Positions 20,496 to 29,910 of a stretch of DNA of 64,000 nucleotides are shown here, piece after piece. Made by a program: the position numbers and the translations under genes. Location: contig NZ_CP126242.1 of the NCBI RefSeq assembly GCF_030142045.1, forward strand, positions 186,001 through 250,000. The letters run 5' to 3'. Position 1 is the first letter of the stretch. The number at the start of each line of letters is the position of its first letter. This stretch comes from Arthrobacter sp. zg-Y919 (GTDB lineage Bacteria > Actinomycetota > Actinomycetes > Actinomycetales > Micrococcaceae). Below the pieces are notes generated by a model. It made no database searches. It was not told where the DNA came from and saw only the letters and a list, made by a program, of their open reading frames with translations.

Positions 20496-22967
20496 TTACG
20501 GCCGCAGTGCCGTGCGCGTGGCTACCGCGATGGATCCCAGCCCCAGGGCCGCCGTCGCACCGGCCAGGCCGAGGTACACCGCCGGCACGATGGTGGGCAG
20601 CGGCATCCCCGAGACGCTGACGGCAATGCCCATCAGCGGGGGAAGGGCCAGGACGGTACCGATGACGATGGCAGCCGCGACGATCAGCAGGGACTCCGCT
20701 CCCATCATGCGCCGCAGCTGGGTATCCGAGGCGCCCAGGGTGCGCAGCAGCATCATTTCCGGCCGACGGCGTGCCGTGGCCATCACGAGCGTGTTGACCA
20801 CGGAGACGGCCAGGTACCCCAGCAGGACCAGCATGGCGATGATGGAAACCCACTTGTCGGCGTTCCGCTCGGCCGCACCGGCGGCACCCAGTTCCTCCTT
20901 ATCGAGCAGCGTCAGCCCGAGTCCGCTGACCGCGGTGGCCAGCTCAGCCGGATCGGTCTCCGGCTCCGCCGTCACCAGCAGGTAATCGTTCAGTCCGCTG
21001 GTGGTGTGGCTGCGCAGCGTTTCATTCGCCACGGCGACGTCGCCGAACCCCAGCCCCCGCTCGTACGTGGCGACGACGACGGCGGTCGCCTCGGTTCCGT
21101 CGCCGTAGTAGAACTCGAAGTCCTCACCCACTGCCGTACCCGCTTCACGGGCCAGTTCCGCGCTCAGCGCCACGGTACCGTCGTCGGACAGCCGGTCCAG
21201 CGACCCTTCCCGTACAGCGAGGTCCAGTGTCCCGTTGACGTCCTGTGCCGCCAGTCCTTGAATGGCGTAGGGTTGGACACCGTCCTCCATCCCGGCGAAA
21301 CCGGCCTTGGCCAGGATCGCGGAACGGGCCACCGGTGAGGTCGCCTCCACCCCGGGCAGCGCCGCCACCCGGTCCGCCAGATCAGCGGAAACCCCGGATC
21401 CCGGAGCACTGACCAGGTACCCGGCCACCACCCCGTCGCGGGACTGCCGTTCGGCTTCCGATTCCACGGTGGTCGGCATAAAGAACTGCACCGATCCAAG
21501 GGCAATGGACAGGGCCAGCGGAACAATCCCGGATGCCAGCCGCCGCGGGAACGCGGAGGCGTTGGCTTCGGCCAGGGCCAGCGACGCGGAGGGGCTCCGG
21601 CGGACCAAGGGCTGCACCAGTTTCAGCGCGCCTGTAACCAGCCAGGGGCCCAGCAGCCCGGTGCCGATGACCAGCAGCAGGATGCTGGAGGCCGCTGCGG
21701 CAAGTCCTGCGGTGCCGGGGACTGCTACCGGCACCAGGGCCGCGACGAGGCCGGCGGCCAGCAGGGAAACGCCGGTGATGACCCGTCCGCGGCCCAGTTG
21801 GGAGGCTTCCGTGACGGAGTCCCGCAGGGCGTCGGTCGGCGCGGCACGGACCGTACCGCGGGCGGAGACCAGGGAGGCGCCCACGGCTGCGGCAATGCTG
21901 ATGGCCACGGCGGCCAGTGCCGGCAGTGGGCTGAAGGCCAGCACAAAGTCTTCCGGAATCACGCCGGCAGCGGCGAACCGGCCGCCCAGGAACCAGGCGA
22001 GCAGGAAGCCGGGTGCAGCGCCCAGTACCGCGGCAGCGCCGGACACCAGCAGGACTTCACGCACTACGATGCCCAGGGTCTGGTTGGCTCCGGCCCCCAC
22101 GGCACGCAGCATGGCGAACTCGCGCCGTCGTCCCATGATGGACAGGGACAGGGTTCCGGCGGTGACAAACACGGCGGTCATCACGGCAACCCCCGCCAGC
22201 GAACCGCTCAGCAGGAGCAGCGTCGACCGGGCGGCGGACCCGCCCAGGTTCTCCACATCTCCGCGGCGGTCTCCGGTGTAACCCACGACGCCGGCCACCT
22301 GCGCCTCGATGTCGGCGGAGAGCTGCTCGGGGCTGACACCGGACTCGGCCGTCACCCCTACCGTTGCCACCGTCTCGCCGTGCGGCCAGAGGGCCTGCGC
22401 CCCGGCGGTGCTGAGGAAGGCGGCAGGGCCGGAGGAGCCGGTCCCTGCGTCCGCCGCAACCAGGCCGGAGACGGTGTACTCGGACGGTTCGCCGCCATGG
22501 CTGAGGACCAGGCGTCCGCCCGGAGCCACACCGAAGGACTCATCGACCACGACGTCCGTCAGCGTCGTTGGTGCGTCCCCGGCGGTCAGCTCAAAGGGAG
22601 CCAGGGCAGCGGAGTCCCAGGCCGCCGCCGAAACAGCTGTTCCGTCGGTCGTGGCCAGCGGCACGTCGATGTTGCCCACCGCCCGGTCCACACCGGGGAC
22701 GGCCGCAATCTCCTCGACTACGTCCGCGGGGAGCAGGACCCGCTCGGCGAAGGGGGCGTCCATGTCCTCGACGACGGGGTGCGACTGCGGCGCCCCCACA
22801 ACGACGTCGGCGCCCTGCATCCGCTGCGGGGCGATGCCGCCGCGGGTGCCGGACTCAATGAGGACACCCATCGCGGTGATGAGCGCGGCGCACAGGAACA
22901 CGGCCACGAAGACCCCGGCGAAACCGCCGCGGTGGTGCCGGATCGAAGCTTTGGCAAGTGTCCACAT
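20496..22967 (-). CDS. FtsX-family ABC transporter permease
   Basis: 823 residues from ATG at 22967 (MWTLAKASIRHHRGGFAGV), which sits on the stop of the ATPase gene. It has the two-times-four membrane-helix layout of large FtsX/MacB permeases: an N-terminal helix (GVFVAVFLCAALITAMGVL), a long extracytoplasmic domain to about residue 230, three helices, a second extracytoplasmic domain (about 480-660) and three final helices (IIAMLVLLGYLAVSVVNTLV onward). Such permeases export peptides or lipids or work mechanically on the cell wall. With the ATPase and the divergent two-component genes it resembles a stress- or antibiotic-responsive export module. Confidence 0.92.
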   Translation of the reverse strand: MWTLAKASIRHHRGGFAGVFVAVFLCAALITAMGVLIESGTRGGIAPQRMQGADVVVGAPQSHPVVEDMDAPFAERVLLPADVVEEIAAVPGVDRAVGNIDVPLATTDGTAVSAAAWDSAALAPFELTAGDAPTTLTDVVVDESFGVAPGGRLVLSHGGEPSEYTVSGLVAADAGTGSSGPAAFLSTAGAQALWPHGETVATVGVTAESGVSPEQLSADIEAQVAGVVGYTGDRRGDVENLGGSAARSTLLLLSGSLAGVAVMTAVFVTAGTLSLSIMGRRREFAMLRAVGAGANQTLGIVVREVLLVSGAAAVLGAAPGFLLAWFLGGRFAAAGVIPEDFVLAFSPLPALAAVAISIAAAVGASLVSARGTVRAAPTDALRDSVTEASQLGRGRVITGVSLLAAGLVAALVPVAVPGTAGLAAAASSILLLVIGTGLLGPWLVTGALKLVQPLVRRSPSASLALAEANASAFPRRLASGIVPLALSIALGSVQFFMPTTVESEAERQSRDGVVAGYLVSAPGSGVSADLADRVAALPGVEATSPVARSAILAKAGFAGMEDGVQPYAIQGLAAQDVNGTLDLAVREGSLDRLSDDGTVALSAELAREAGTAVGEDFEFYYGDGTEATAVVVATYERGLGFGDVAVANETLRSHTTSGLNDYLLVTAEPETDPAELATAVSGLGLTLLDKEELGAAGAAERNADKWVSIIAMLVLLGYLAVSVVNTLVMATARRRPEMMLLRTLGASDTQLRRMMGAESLLIVAAAIVIGTVLALPPLMGIAVSVSGMPLPTIVPAVYLGLAGATAALGLGSIAVATRTALRP

Positions 22968-22968
22968 G

Positions 22969-23724
22969 TCAGTGCTCCCCAAGGGTCGCCATGCGTTCGC
23001 TGACATCCAGCGCCGTGGCACCGGTCAGGCTGCCGTCGAGGCGTCCGTCCGCCAGGAAAATAACGGTGTCGGCGGCGCCGGCGGCCACGGGATCGTGGGT
23101 CACCATCACCACCGTCTGGCCCAGGGCGGAAACCGTGTGCCGCAGCAGGTCCAGCACCTGGCGTGCGGTGCCCGAATCCAGGGCGCCGGTGGGCTCATCG
23201 GCGAAGACGGCGTCCGGGCGGGTGATCAGCGCCCGGGCAATGGCTGCGCGCTGCTGCTGCCCGCCGGAGAGTTCCTGGGGTTTCCGTTCGCCCAGTCCGG
23301 CCAGCCCCACTGCCTCCAGCACGTAGTCGAGCCAGACCTTGTCGGTGCCGCGTCCGGCCAGCAGCAGGGGAAGCGTCACGTTCCGCGACACGGTGAGCTG
23401 GGGGAGCAGGTTGTAGGACTGGAAGACGAAACCGACGTGGTCGCGGCGGAAGCGGGTCAGGGCCTTGCTGCGCAGCTGCGAAATTTCGGTGGTTCCCAGC
23501 AGCACCCGGCCGCGGTCCGGGGCATCCAGTCCGGCCGCGCACTGCAGCAGCGTGCTTTTGCCGGAGCCGGAGGGGCCCATGACCGCGGTGAAGGTGCCGG
23601 CCGGAACGGCGAGGGAGACATCCCGGAGGGCCGGGACGGTGGTGTTGCCGGAACGGTAGCTCTTGGACACGCCCTGCAGCTGCAGGGCTGCCGGGCCGGA
23701 GAATTCGGAAGCATCGGTAAACAT
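22969..23724 (-). CDS. ABC transporter ATP-binding protein (MacB/LolD type)
   Basis: 251 residues from ATG at 23724 (MFTDASEFSGPAALQL), preceded by AAAGGATG. Walker A GPSGSGKSTLLQ, LolD-type Q-loop FVFQSYNLLP, signature LSGGQQQRAAIARAL and Walker B AVFADEPTGALDSG are all present. This subclass pairs with FtsX-type permeases; the permease gene starts next to its stop. The frame upstream to 23814 overlaps the promoter region and was not used. Confidence 0.94.
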   Translation of the reverse strand: MFTDASEFSGPAALQLQGVSKSYRSGNTTVPALRDVSLAVPAGTFTAVMGPSGSGKSTLLQCAAGLDAPDRGRVLLGTTEISQLRSKALTRFRRDHVGFVFQSYNLLPQLTVSRNVTLPLLLAGRGTDKVWLDYVLEAVGLAGLGERKPQELSGGQQQRAAIARALITRPDAVFADEPTGALDSGTARQVLDLLRHTVSALGQTVVMVTHDPVAAGAADTVIFLADGRLDGSLTGATALDVSERMATLGEH

Positions 23725-23828
23725 CGGGTCATCCTTTGGTCGAAGCGGTGATGAATGGGGGAACCTGCTGTCTTCGACGCTACGGATTGCGGAAACCGGA
23801 TCCGATACAGCCAACAGCCCGGTTTGGG

Positions 23829-23844
23829 GTATAGCTGGCTATAC
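23829..23844. promoter_or_regulatory. Palindrome in the divergent ABC / two-component promoter region
   Basis: GTATAGCTGGCTATAC is a 7+2+7 palindrome 36 bases upstream of the kinase GTG and about 105 bases from the ATPase start. It is well placed as a binding site for the NarL-type response regulator encoded at 25157, but this is inference. Confidence 0.5.
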
Positions 23845-23879
23845 CGACAGCGGGAGGGACGCAGGGCATAATTCAACGG

Positions 23880-25169
23880 GTGAGACTCCCCAACCGCGCC
23901 AGAACCCGTATCCGGGATGCGGTGTACCTTGTGCGCGAGGGCGGCTACTGGCTCGTGTCCCTGTCCCTCCTGACGGCCGGGGTCGTGCTGCTTCCGTTCC
24001 TGCCCCTGGGCATCGGCCTGTACGCCGTCCCCACCCTTCTGGACGTCCTGGACCGGTTTGCCGCCCGGGCCCAGGACCGCGCCGCAAAGTTCTCTTCGGC
24101 CGTCATCCCCTTTGACCGGCGCCGCCTCACGGGCCGGTATTCCTTTGCCGAACTGGCGGCCCTGCTGAGTGCACCCGAAACGAAGCGGGATCTGTCGTGG
24201 CTGCTCTTCCACGGCGCGTTTGCCGTGCTGGCCGCGTTGCTGACCCTCGCGCTTCCCTTTGGCGCGGTGCTTTATGTGGTCGCGGCACCGTTGTGGCAGC
24301 TCTTCCCGCCGGAAGCACCGCTGGAGTTGACCATCTTCGTCCGGAACTGGGGCGACGCCTTCCTGATGATGCTGCTGGGCGGCGTGTATGCAGCCGCGAC
24401 GTGGTTGCTGCTGCCCTGGCTCGCGCGCCGGTTCAGCGGGGCGACGCTGGCCATCCTTTCGCCCCGCCGGTACGCGGACCTGGCCCGCCGGATCTCGGAC
24501 CTTTCCGCAGCCCGCGCCAGCGCCCTCGCCGCCCACGCGGCCGAACTGCGCCGGATTGAGCGGGAACTGCACGACGGCGCACAGAACCGGCTGGTCGGCG
24601 TCGTCATGATGCTGGGACTGGCCCAGCGTGCCGCCGAAACCGACCCCGCCGCCGCCGTCCCGTTCATCGGCCGGGCGCAGGACGCCGCGACCGAGGCGCT
24701 CGCGGGACTGCGCGCCGCCGTGCATGACATTTATCCGCCGGTCCTGGACGAACTTGGCCTGGGCGGGGCAGCCTCGGCGTTGACCAGCCGCTCGCCCATC
24801 CCCACCTCCCTGAACGTGGACGGACTGCTCCGTGCCCCCGCAGCGGTGGAATCAGCGGCGTATTTTGTCCTGGCCGAAGCCCTCACCAACGCCGCGAAGC
24901 ACTCCGGTGCGTCGCGGATTGACGTGGTCCTGCGGACCGAATCAACCTCCCGGGAGGATGTCCTGGTGATCCTGGTGAACGACGACGGCCGCGGCGGTGC
25001 GACGGCGGCCCCGGCCGGCGGCGCGCAGGCTCCGGCCGATGCCAACGGGTCCGGAACCGGGCTGGCCGGGATCGCCCGGCGTGCGGCCGCGTTTGGCGGC
25101 AGGCTGCTGCTGAGCAGTCCCGACGGTGGACCGACGAACATAAGGGTGGAACTGCCATGCGCCTTCTAA
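23880..25169 (+). CDS. Sensor histidine kinase (HisKA_3 family)
   Basis: 429 residues, GTG start. Sensor region with about four membrane segments in two pairs (YWLVSLSLLTAGVVLLPFLP; FHGAFAVLAALLTLALPFG; MMLLGGVYAAATWLLLPW) and no large outer loop. The phosphoacceptor is in RELHDGAQNRLVGVV (His about 236). HATPase motifs are NAAKHSGA (N box) and GTGLAGIARRA (G box). It phosphorylates the response regulator gene that overlaps its 3' end. Membrane-embedded short-loop sensors of this kind often sense envelope stress. Confidence 0.93.
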   Translation: MRLPNRARTRIRDAVYLVREGGYWLVSLSLLTAGVVLLPFLPLGIGLYAVPTLLDVLDRFAARAQDRAAKFSSAVIPFDRRRLTGRYSFAELAALLSAPETKRDLSWLLFHGAFAVLAALLTLALPFGAVLYVVAAPLWQLFPPEAPLELTIFVRNWGDAFLMMLLGGVYAAATWLLLPWLARRFSGATLAILSPRRYADLARRISDLSAARASALAAHAAELRRIERELHDGAQNRLVGVVMMLGLAQRAAETDPAAAVPFIGRAQDAATEALAGLRAAVHDIYPPVLDELGLGGAASALTSRSPIPTSLNVDGLLRAPAAVESAAYFVLAEALTNAAKHSGASRIDVVLRTESTSREDVLVILVNDDGRGGATAAPAGGAQAPADANGSGTGLAGIARRAAAFGGRLLLSSPDGGPTNIRVELPCAF

Positions 25170-25801
25170 TTGCCGAGGACGACGCCCTGCTGCGGGCCGG
25201 CCTGGAACTGCTGCTCCGCGGGGAGGGGTTCGAGGTGGCGGGGTCGTGGGACAACGCCGATGATCTGCTGGCCGCCTTCGAGCCCGGCAGCGCCGATGCC
25301 GCCGTGCTGGATGTCCGGATGCCGCCGACCTTCACCAATGAGGGGCTGCGGGCCGCCCTGGAACTCCGGTCGCGGGTGCCCGGTTTTCCGGTCCTCGTCC
25401 TCTCCGCGTACGTGGAGGACCGCTACGCCAGCCGGCTGCTGGCCTCAGGTGCCCAGGGTGTGGGCTACCTGCTGAAGGAACGCGTCGGCAACGTGGGCGA
25501 GTTCGTGGACGGCCTGCGGCGGGTGGCCGGCGGCGGAACGGTGATGGACCCGGAAGTCATCGCCCAGCTGTTCAGCCGCCGCAGCAACCAGGACCCCATC
25601 CGGTCCCTGACCCCGCGGGAATTCGAAGTGCTGGGGCTCGTGGCCGAAGGGCTGGGCAACACCGCCATTGCCTCCGCCATCTCCGTGTCCGAGACCGCGG
25701 TCAGCAAGCACATTGGGAACATTTTCGCGAAGCTCGGGCTCGCCCAGTCGGACAGCGGCCACCGCCGCGTGCTCGCGACCCTCGCCTACCTGCGCTCCTG
25801 A
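25157..25801 (+). CDS. LuxR/NarL-type response regulator
   Basis: 214 residues. Receiver with acidic pair EDD at 7-9, phosphoacceptor Asp 52 in AVLDVRMPP, and conserved Ser/Lys (LVLSAY; YLLKERV). The C-terminal LuxR helix-turn-helix is LTPREFEVLGLVAEGLGNTA, then SETAVSKHIGNIFAKLGL. It overlaps the kinase gene by 13 bases. Likely target: the divergent FtsX exporter through the palindrome at 23829. Confidence 0.95.
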   Translation: MRLLIAEDDALLRAGLELLLRGEGFEVAGSWDNADDLLAAFEPGSADAAVLDVRMPPTFTNEGLRAALELRSRVPGFPVLVLSAYVEDRYASRLLASGAQGVGYLLKERVGNVGEFVDGLRRVAGGGTVMDPEVIAQLFSRRSNQDPIRSLTPREFEVLGLVAEGLGNTAIASAISVSETAVSKHIGNIFAKLGLAQSDSGHRRVLATLAYLRS

Positions 25802-25897
25802 CCCGTTCCCCTGCGGCCTTTTCACAGCGGGTCTTGTTCCCGGACGGTACCGGTGACAAGGTGTGATGCACTACAGCCGGGCGCAGGAGGAACGCAC

Positions 25898-26728
25898 GTG
25901 GAACACAGCGGCGGAAAGGTAGCGCTGATCACCGGTGCTTCGCGGGGGATCGGGCGGCGCGTGGCCGAGCGGCTCGCGGCGCAGGGGACCGCCGTCGTCG
26001 TTAGTTACCGCCGGAACGCGGAACTGGCCAAGGACGTGGTGGCCCAGCTGCAGGATCTGGGCGGCGGCGGAATCGCGGTGCAGGCCGACGTCGAAAACCC
26101 CGAAGACATCATCCGGCTCTTTGACGCCGCCGCGGAGGAGTACGGCCGGCTGGACTTTTTCATCAACAACGCCGCTGCCGCCGCGTTCAAGAACGTGGTG
26201 GACCTGAAAACCCACCACCTGGACCGGGCCTACGCGGTGAACGTACGCCCGTTCGTGCTCGGCGCGCAGGAAGCGGTGAAGCTGATGGACGACGGCGGCC
26301 GGATCGTCGCGCTCACCAGTTACGGGAGTACCCGGGCCTTCCCCACCTACGCCGCCCTCGGCTCCTACAAGGCCGCAGTGGAATCCTTTGTCCGTTTCAT
26401 GGCAGTGGAATTCGGCCCCTACGGCATCAACGTCAACTCCGTGAACGGCGGCCTGATCGAGTCCGATTCCCTGGACTACTTCTACACGATGGACGGCATG
26501 GCACCGATGGGCAGCGTCATCTCCCGCCTGCCCAAAGGCCGCCCCGGCACGGTCGACGAAATGGCCGCCAGCGTGGAGTTTCTGCTGTCTCCCGGCGCCG
26601 AATACATCACGGGCCAGGTCCTGGCGGTCGACGGCGGCCTGTCGGTCATTGCCCCGCCGTTCCACGCCGACGCGTCCGGCCCGCCGGTCGCCCTCCCGGA
26701 CCGGCCCACCCGGGGCCGCAGCCGGTAG
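25898..26728 (+). CDS. SDR family oxidoreductase, FabL-like enoyl-ACP reductase
   Basis: 276 residues from GTG at 25898 (MEHSGGKVALITGASRGIG), with GGAGGAA upstream. Rossmann motif TGASRGIG, NNAAAAAF in place of NNAG, a Ser/Tyr/Lys set (ALTSYGSTR; GSYKAAVESF) and VNGGLIESDSLDYF, which resembles the NAVSGG..DTDAL..F part of Bacillus FabL enoyl-ACP reductase. NADPH-dependent reduction of an enoyl or keto thioester is likely. It precedes an acyl-CoA synthetase and a ketosynthase on the same strand, so a fatty-acid or polyketide-like role is inferred. Confidence 0.8.
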   Translation: MEHSGGKVALITGASRGIGRRVAERLAAQGTAVVVSYRRNAELAKDVVAQLQDLGGGGIAVQADVENPEDIIRLFDAAAEEYGRLDFFINNAAAAAFKNVVDLKTHHLDRAYAVNVRPFVLGAQEAVKLMDDGGRIVALTSYGSTRAFPTYAALGSYKAAVESFVRFMAVEFGPYGINVNSVNGGLIESDSLDYFYTMDGMAPMGSVISRLPKGRPGTVDEMAASVEFLLSPGAEYITGQVLAVDGGLSVIAPPFHADASGPPVALPDRPTRGRSR

Positions 26729-26762
26729 CCCTCCCCGCCGTATGGAGTGAAAGGAAGCATCA

Positions 26763-28442
26763 GTGAGCTACGATCCCGCCCGCTACCGGAACTACTTTGA
26801 ACACTCCCTGACCTACGCCGCGGGCTTTCGCCGCAATGTGTCCCGGTATGCGGACCGCGTGGCCCTGGTCGATCCGCCGTCGGGCCGGGAATGGACCTAC
26901 GCCCAGCTCGGCGACGCAGTCGACTCGGTGGCCCGCGCGCTGGCCGAACGCGGCGTGGGGCGCGGGGACCGGGTGCTTTACCAGCTCTACAACGGGGTCG
27001 AGTTCGCCCTGCTGTACCTGGCCACGCAGCGTCTCGGTGCGGTCAGCGTCCCGGTGAACTACCGGCTGGCACCGGCCGAGACCGCGCACATCCTGAAGGA
27101 CAGCGACCCGGCAGTATTCATTGTCGACGCCGAGCACACCGACGCGGCGGCGCAGGCGCTGGAACTCTCCGGGGTTTCCCCGGTGGTCCTGGTGGCCGGC
27201 GGCAGCGAGGCCGGGCACTGGGGGATGGGCTCGGGGCAGCTGGGACAGGATTTCGACGCCGCCGTCGACGCCGCGTCCGGAGACCTGCCGGACCTGCCCG
27301 CGGATTTCTCCACCTTCGAGGAGAGCACCCGCTTCTACACCTCCGGGACCACCGGCATGCCCAAGGGGGTGCCGCTGCCGTCCATCGCCGAGCTGATGAG
27401 CGCCCACGACGTGATTATGCACTTCCCGCTCAGCCCGTCGGACCGCACCCTGAACATGACCCCGTGGTTCCACCGCGGCGGGCTGCACTCCGGCGGGCCC
27501 AATCCCCTCTTCTACATCGGCGGGTCCGTGGTGCCGATGCGCAGCTTCAACCCGGCCACGGTGCTGGACTGGGTGGGGGAGCAGGGGTTGACCTACCTGA
27601 TCGGGGCGCCCACCACCCTGGAGATGATCGCCGTCGAACAGGAAAAGGACCCGCGGAACCTGGACTCGCTGCGCGGCATCGTCACCATGGGTGCGCCGCT
27701 GGACCGGGCTGCGGCCATCCGGTACCAGGAGCTGCTCACGCCGCGGATCTTCAACGGTTACGGCACCACCGAAGGTTTCTGGAACACTTTCCTGCGGCCG
27801 GAGGACCTCCCGGCCCACGCCGGCAGCGCGGGACGGGCATGCACGGACGACGACGTCGCCGTCATCCGGGTCTTCGAATCCCGCCGGGGGCAGCCGCACG
27901 AACTGGCCGCCCGCGACGGCAGTGAAATCGGCGAGGTGATCATGCGCTCGCCGAAATCCGGGTTCAGCTACGCCAACCTTCCCCATGTGGAGGAGGAGAA
28001 ATTCCACGACGGCTGGATCTACCCCGGCGACATGGCCACCTGGGACGCCGAAGGGTTCCTCACCATCATGGGGCGGACGGATGACATGATCATTTCCGGC
28101 GGGGAGAACATCCATCCGGTCCAGGTGGAAGCGGCCCTGGCGGACCATCCGGGTGTCCTGGACTCGGCGGTGGTCGGTGTCCCGGATGAGCGGTGGGGCC
28201 AGCGCGTGGTGGCCTACGTGGTGCGGCGGGATCCGGAGCTCGACGCCGACGGACTGGACGAGTTCTGCCGGGCCCACCCCGGGCTTGCCGACTTCAAGCG
28301 TCCCCGGGGCTACCGCTTTGTCGACGACGTCCCGCTGACCGCGACCGGAAAGAAAATGCACTACAAGGTAGCCGACGCCGCGGCGCAGGACTGGCTGGAC
28401 GGCCGGATGGATGTTCCGGCGCCTGCGCGGAAGGCGGAATAG
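26763..28442 (+). CDS. AMP-dependent acyl-CoA/acyl-ACP synthetase
   Basis: 559 residues, GTG start with GAAAGGAAG upstream. ANL superfamily motifs in order: P-loop FYTSGTTGMPKGVP (about 197), YGTTEGF (about 335), the hinge region YPGDMATWDAEGFLTIMGRT, then DDMIISGGENIHP and the catalytic lysine in TATGKKMHYKV. It activates a carboxylic acid as adenylate and transfers it to CoA or a carrier protein. Substrate not predictable. It ends one base before the ketosynthase start, so they are co-translated. Confidence 0.92.
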   Translation: MSYDPARYRNYFEHSLTYAAGFRRNVSRYADRVALVDPPSGREWTYAQLGDAVDSVARALAERGVGRGDRVLYQLYNGVEFALLYLATQRLGAVSVPVNYRLAPAETAHILKDSDPAVFIVDAEHTDAAAQALELSGVSPVVLVAGGSEAGHWGMGSGQLGQDFDAAVDAASGDLPDLPADFSTFEESTRFYTSGTTGMPKGVPLPSIAELMSAHDVIMHFPLSPSDRTLNMTPWFHRGGLHSGGPNPLFYIGGSVVPMRSFNPATVLDWVGEQGLTYLIGAPTTLEMIAVEQEKDPRNLDSLRGIVTMGAPLDRAAAIRYQELLTPRIFNGYGTTEGFWNTFLRPEDLPAHAGSAGRACTDDDVAVIRVFESRRGQPHELAARDGSEIGEVIMRSPKSGFSYANLPHVEEEKFHDGWIYPGDMATWDAEGFLTIMGRTDDMIISGGENIHPVQVEAALADHPGVLDSAVVGVPDERWGQRVVAYVVRRDPELDADGLDEFCRAHPGLADFKRPRGYRFVDDVPLTATGKKMHYKVADAAAQDWLDGRMDVPAPARKAE

Positions 28443-29675
28443 ATGGACGAGCGCGTGGTCATCACCGGCATGGGGGCGGTGACCCCGCTCGGCAACACCT
28501 GGGGCGAAACCTGGGCGGGGCTGAAGGACGGGCGCAGCGGGATCGACAAGATCACCGCGTTCGACGCCTCGGAGTTCCCCACCCGGATTGCCGGGGAGGT
28601 GAAGAACTTCGATCCTGCGGCGTACCTGCCGGTCAAGCGGCTGCGGCGGTCCTCCCGCGCTTCGCACCTGGCGGTGGCAGCCTCACGCGAGGCGGTGGCC
28701 GACGCCGGACTGGGCACCACGCTGGAAGACACGGACGCGGCGGTGATCATCAACAGCGCGGTCTCCGGGTATCCGGAAATCTCCGCCGCCACGGAAATCT
28801 TCGGCCGCGACGGGCTGCGTCCGATCAGCCCCAGCTTCGTCGCCTCGTCCCTGACGAACATGCCGGCCTGCGAAGTGGCCATCGACCTGGCGGTCCACGG
28901 ACCGGTGAATGCCAGCGCCCTGGCCTGTGCCAGCGGAACCGCCGCCCTGCTCGAGGCCCGCCGCACCCTGCTGGCCGGCGACGCGGACGTGGTGGTGGCC
29001 GGCGGCACGGACGCGGCGATCACCCCGGTGATGTTCGCCGGGCTCAGCGCCATGCGTGGCCTGTCCCGGAACAACGAGTCACCGCAGGAGGCCAGCCGGC
29101 CGTTCGACGCGGACCGGGACGGGTTTGTCTTCGGCGAGGGTTCGGTGGTGTGCGTGCTGGAACTGCTCAGCCATGCCCGTGCCCGCGGCGCCGAGGTGTA
29201 TGCCGAGCTGCTGGGCGGTGCGCTGACCTCCGACGCCTTCCACATTGTTGCCCCGCACCCGAGCGGGCAGTACGCCGCCGAAGCGATCTGCCGCACCCTC
29301 GACCGGTCCCGGCTGAACCCGGAGGACGTGGACCTGGTCTGCGCGCACGGCACCTCCACCCAGGCCAATGACCGGACCGAAACCCTTGCCCTGCACACCG
29401 CCTTCGGCGGGCACGCGCCGTCGCTCGCTGTCACGGCCCCCAAGTCCATGACCGGGCACCTGATCGGGGCGGCAGGCACGCTCGGATCCCTGCTGTGCGT
29501 GATGGCCATTGTCGAGGGCGTCATCCCGCCCACCCTGAACTACACCACTCCGGACCCGGAGTGCGATCTGGACTATGTCCCCGGGACGGCGCGGGAAGCA
29601 CCGGTCCGGTACGCCGTTACCAATGCGTTCGGGTTCGGCGGGCAGAACGCTGTGGCTGCCTTTGGGCCGGTGTAG
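28443..29675 (+). CDS. Beta-ketoacyl-ACP synthase II-like (FabF/KAS II)
   Basis: 410 residues, ATG directly after the synthetase stop (TAGATG). Full catalytic triad: Cys in LACASGTAAL (about 161), His in CAHGTSTQANDR (about 301) and His in SMTGHLIGAAG (about 340). VVITGMGAVTPLGNTWGETW is the usual N-terminus. It elongates acyl-ACP by decarboxylative condensation. No acyl-carrier-protein gene or malonyl transferase is present in the cluster, so it must use a housekeeping ACP. The final gene of the three-gene unit. Confidence 0.93.
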   Translation: MDERVVITGMGAVTPLGNTWGETWAGLKDGRSGIDKITAFDASEFPTRIAGEVKNFDPAAYLPVKRLRRSSRASHLAVAASREAVADAGLGTTLEDTDAAVIINSAVSGYPEISAATEIFGRDGLRPISPSFVASSLTNMPACEVAIDLAVHGPVNASALACASGTAALLEARRTLLAGDADVVVAGGTDAAITPVMFAGLSAMRGLSRNNESPQEASRPFDADRDGFVFGEGSVVCVLELLSHARARGAEVYAELLGGALTSDAFHIVAPHPSGQYAAEAICRTLDRSRLNPEDVDLVCAHGTSTQANDRTETLALHTAFGGHAPSLAVTAPKSMTGHLIGAAGTLGSLLCVMAIVEGVIPPTLNYTTPDPECDLDYVPGTAREAPVRYAVTNAFGFGGQNAVAAFGPV

Positions 29676-29758
29676 GCGGCGGTTGTGCCGGTGAGAGCGG
29701 TGCCGGTGTCACCGCCGGGCGCCGGTGGGCGCCTGCGGGCCCGGAACGGCGGCAACGA

Positions 29759-29789
29759 AATTTCCGCGCTCGCAGAGCTCGCGGGAAAT
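29759..29789. terminator. Terminator-like inverted repeat after the ketosynthase gene
   Basis: AATTTCCGCG and CGCGGGAAAT pair with one bulged G around an 11-base loop, followed by ATT. It could end the FabL-like operon; there is no long T-run, so strength is doubtful. Confidence 0.4.
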
Positions 29790-29798
29790 ATTAAAGCC

Positions 29799-29893
29799 GC
29801 CTTCCTCCGGGCCCTCCGGTGCCCTCTTGCCCAGCTCCTCTTGCGCGTCTCCTGACGGAGCCTTCCTCCGGGCCCTCCGGCGCCCTCTTGTCC
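29799..29893. repeat. 34-bp imperfect direct repeat
   Basis: GCCTTCCTCCGGGCCCTCCG and the next 14 bases at 29799-29832 recur at 29860-29893 with two mismatches, a period of 61 bases. Not part of any recognisable gene. Confidence 0.85.
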
Positions 29894-29910
29894 GGCCTCA
29901 AGCCGGAGCC

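Noticed and set aside
21307..23751. Long plus-strand frames opposite the FtsX permease
   Set aside because: Antisense shadows without ribosome-binding sites; the opposite strand has full ABC motifs.
26760..28667. 635-residue minus-strand frame opposite the acyl-CoA synthetase
   Set aside because: Antisense shadow rich in His/Gly/Arg; plus strand carries all ANL motifs.
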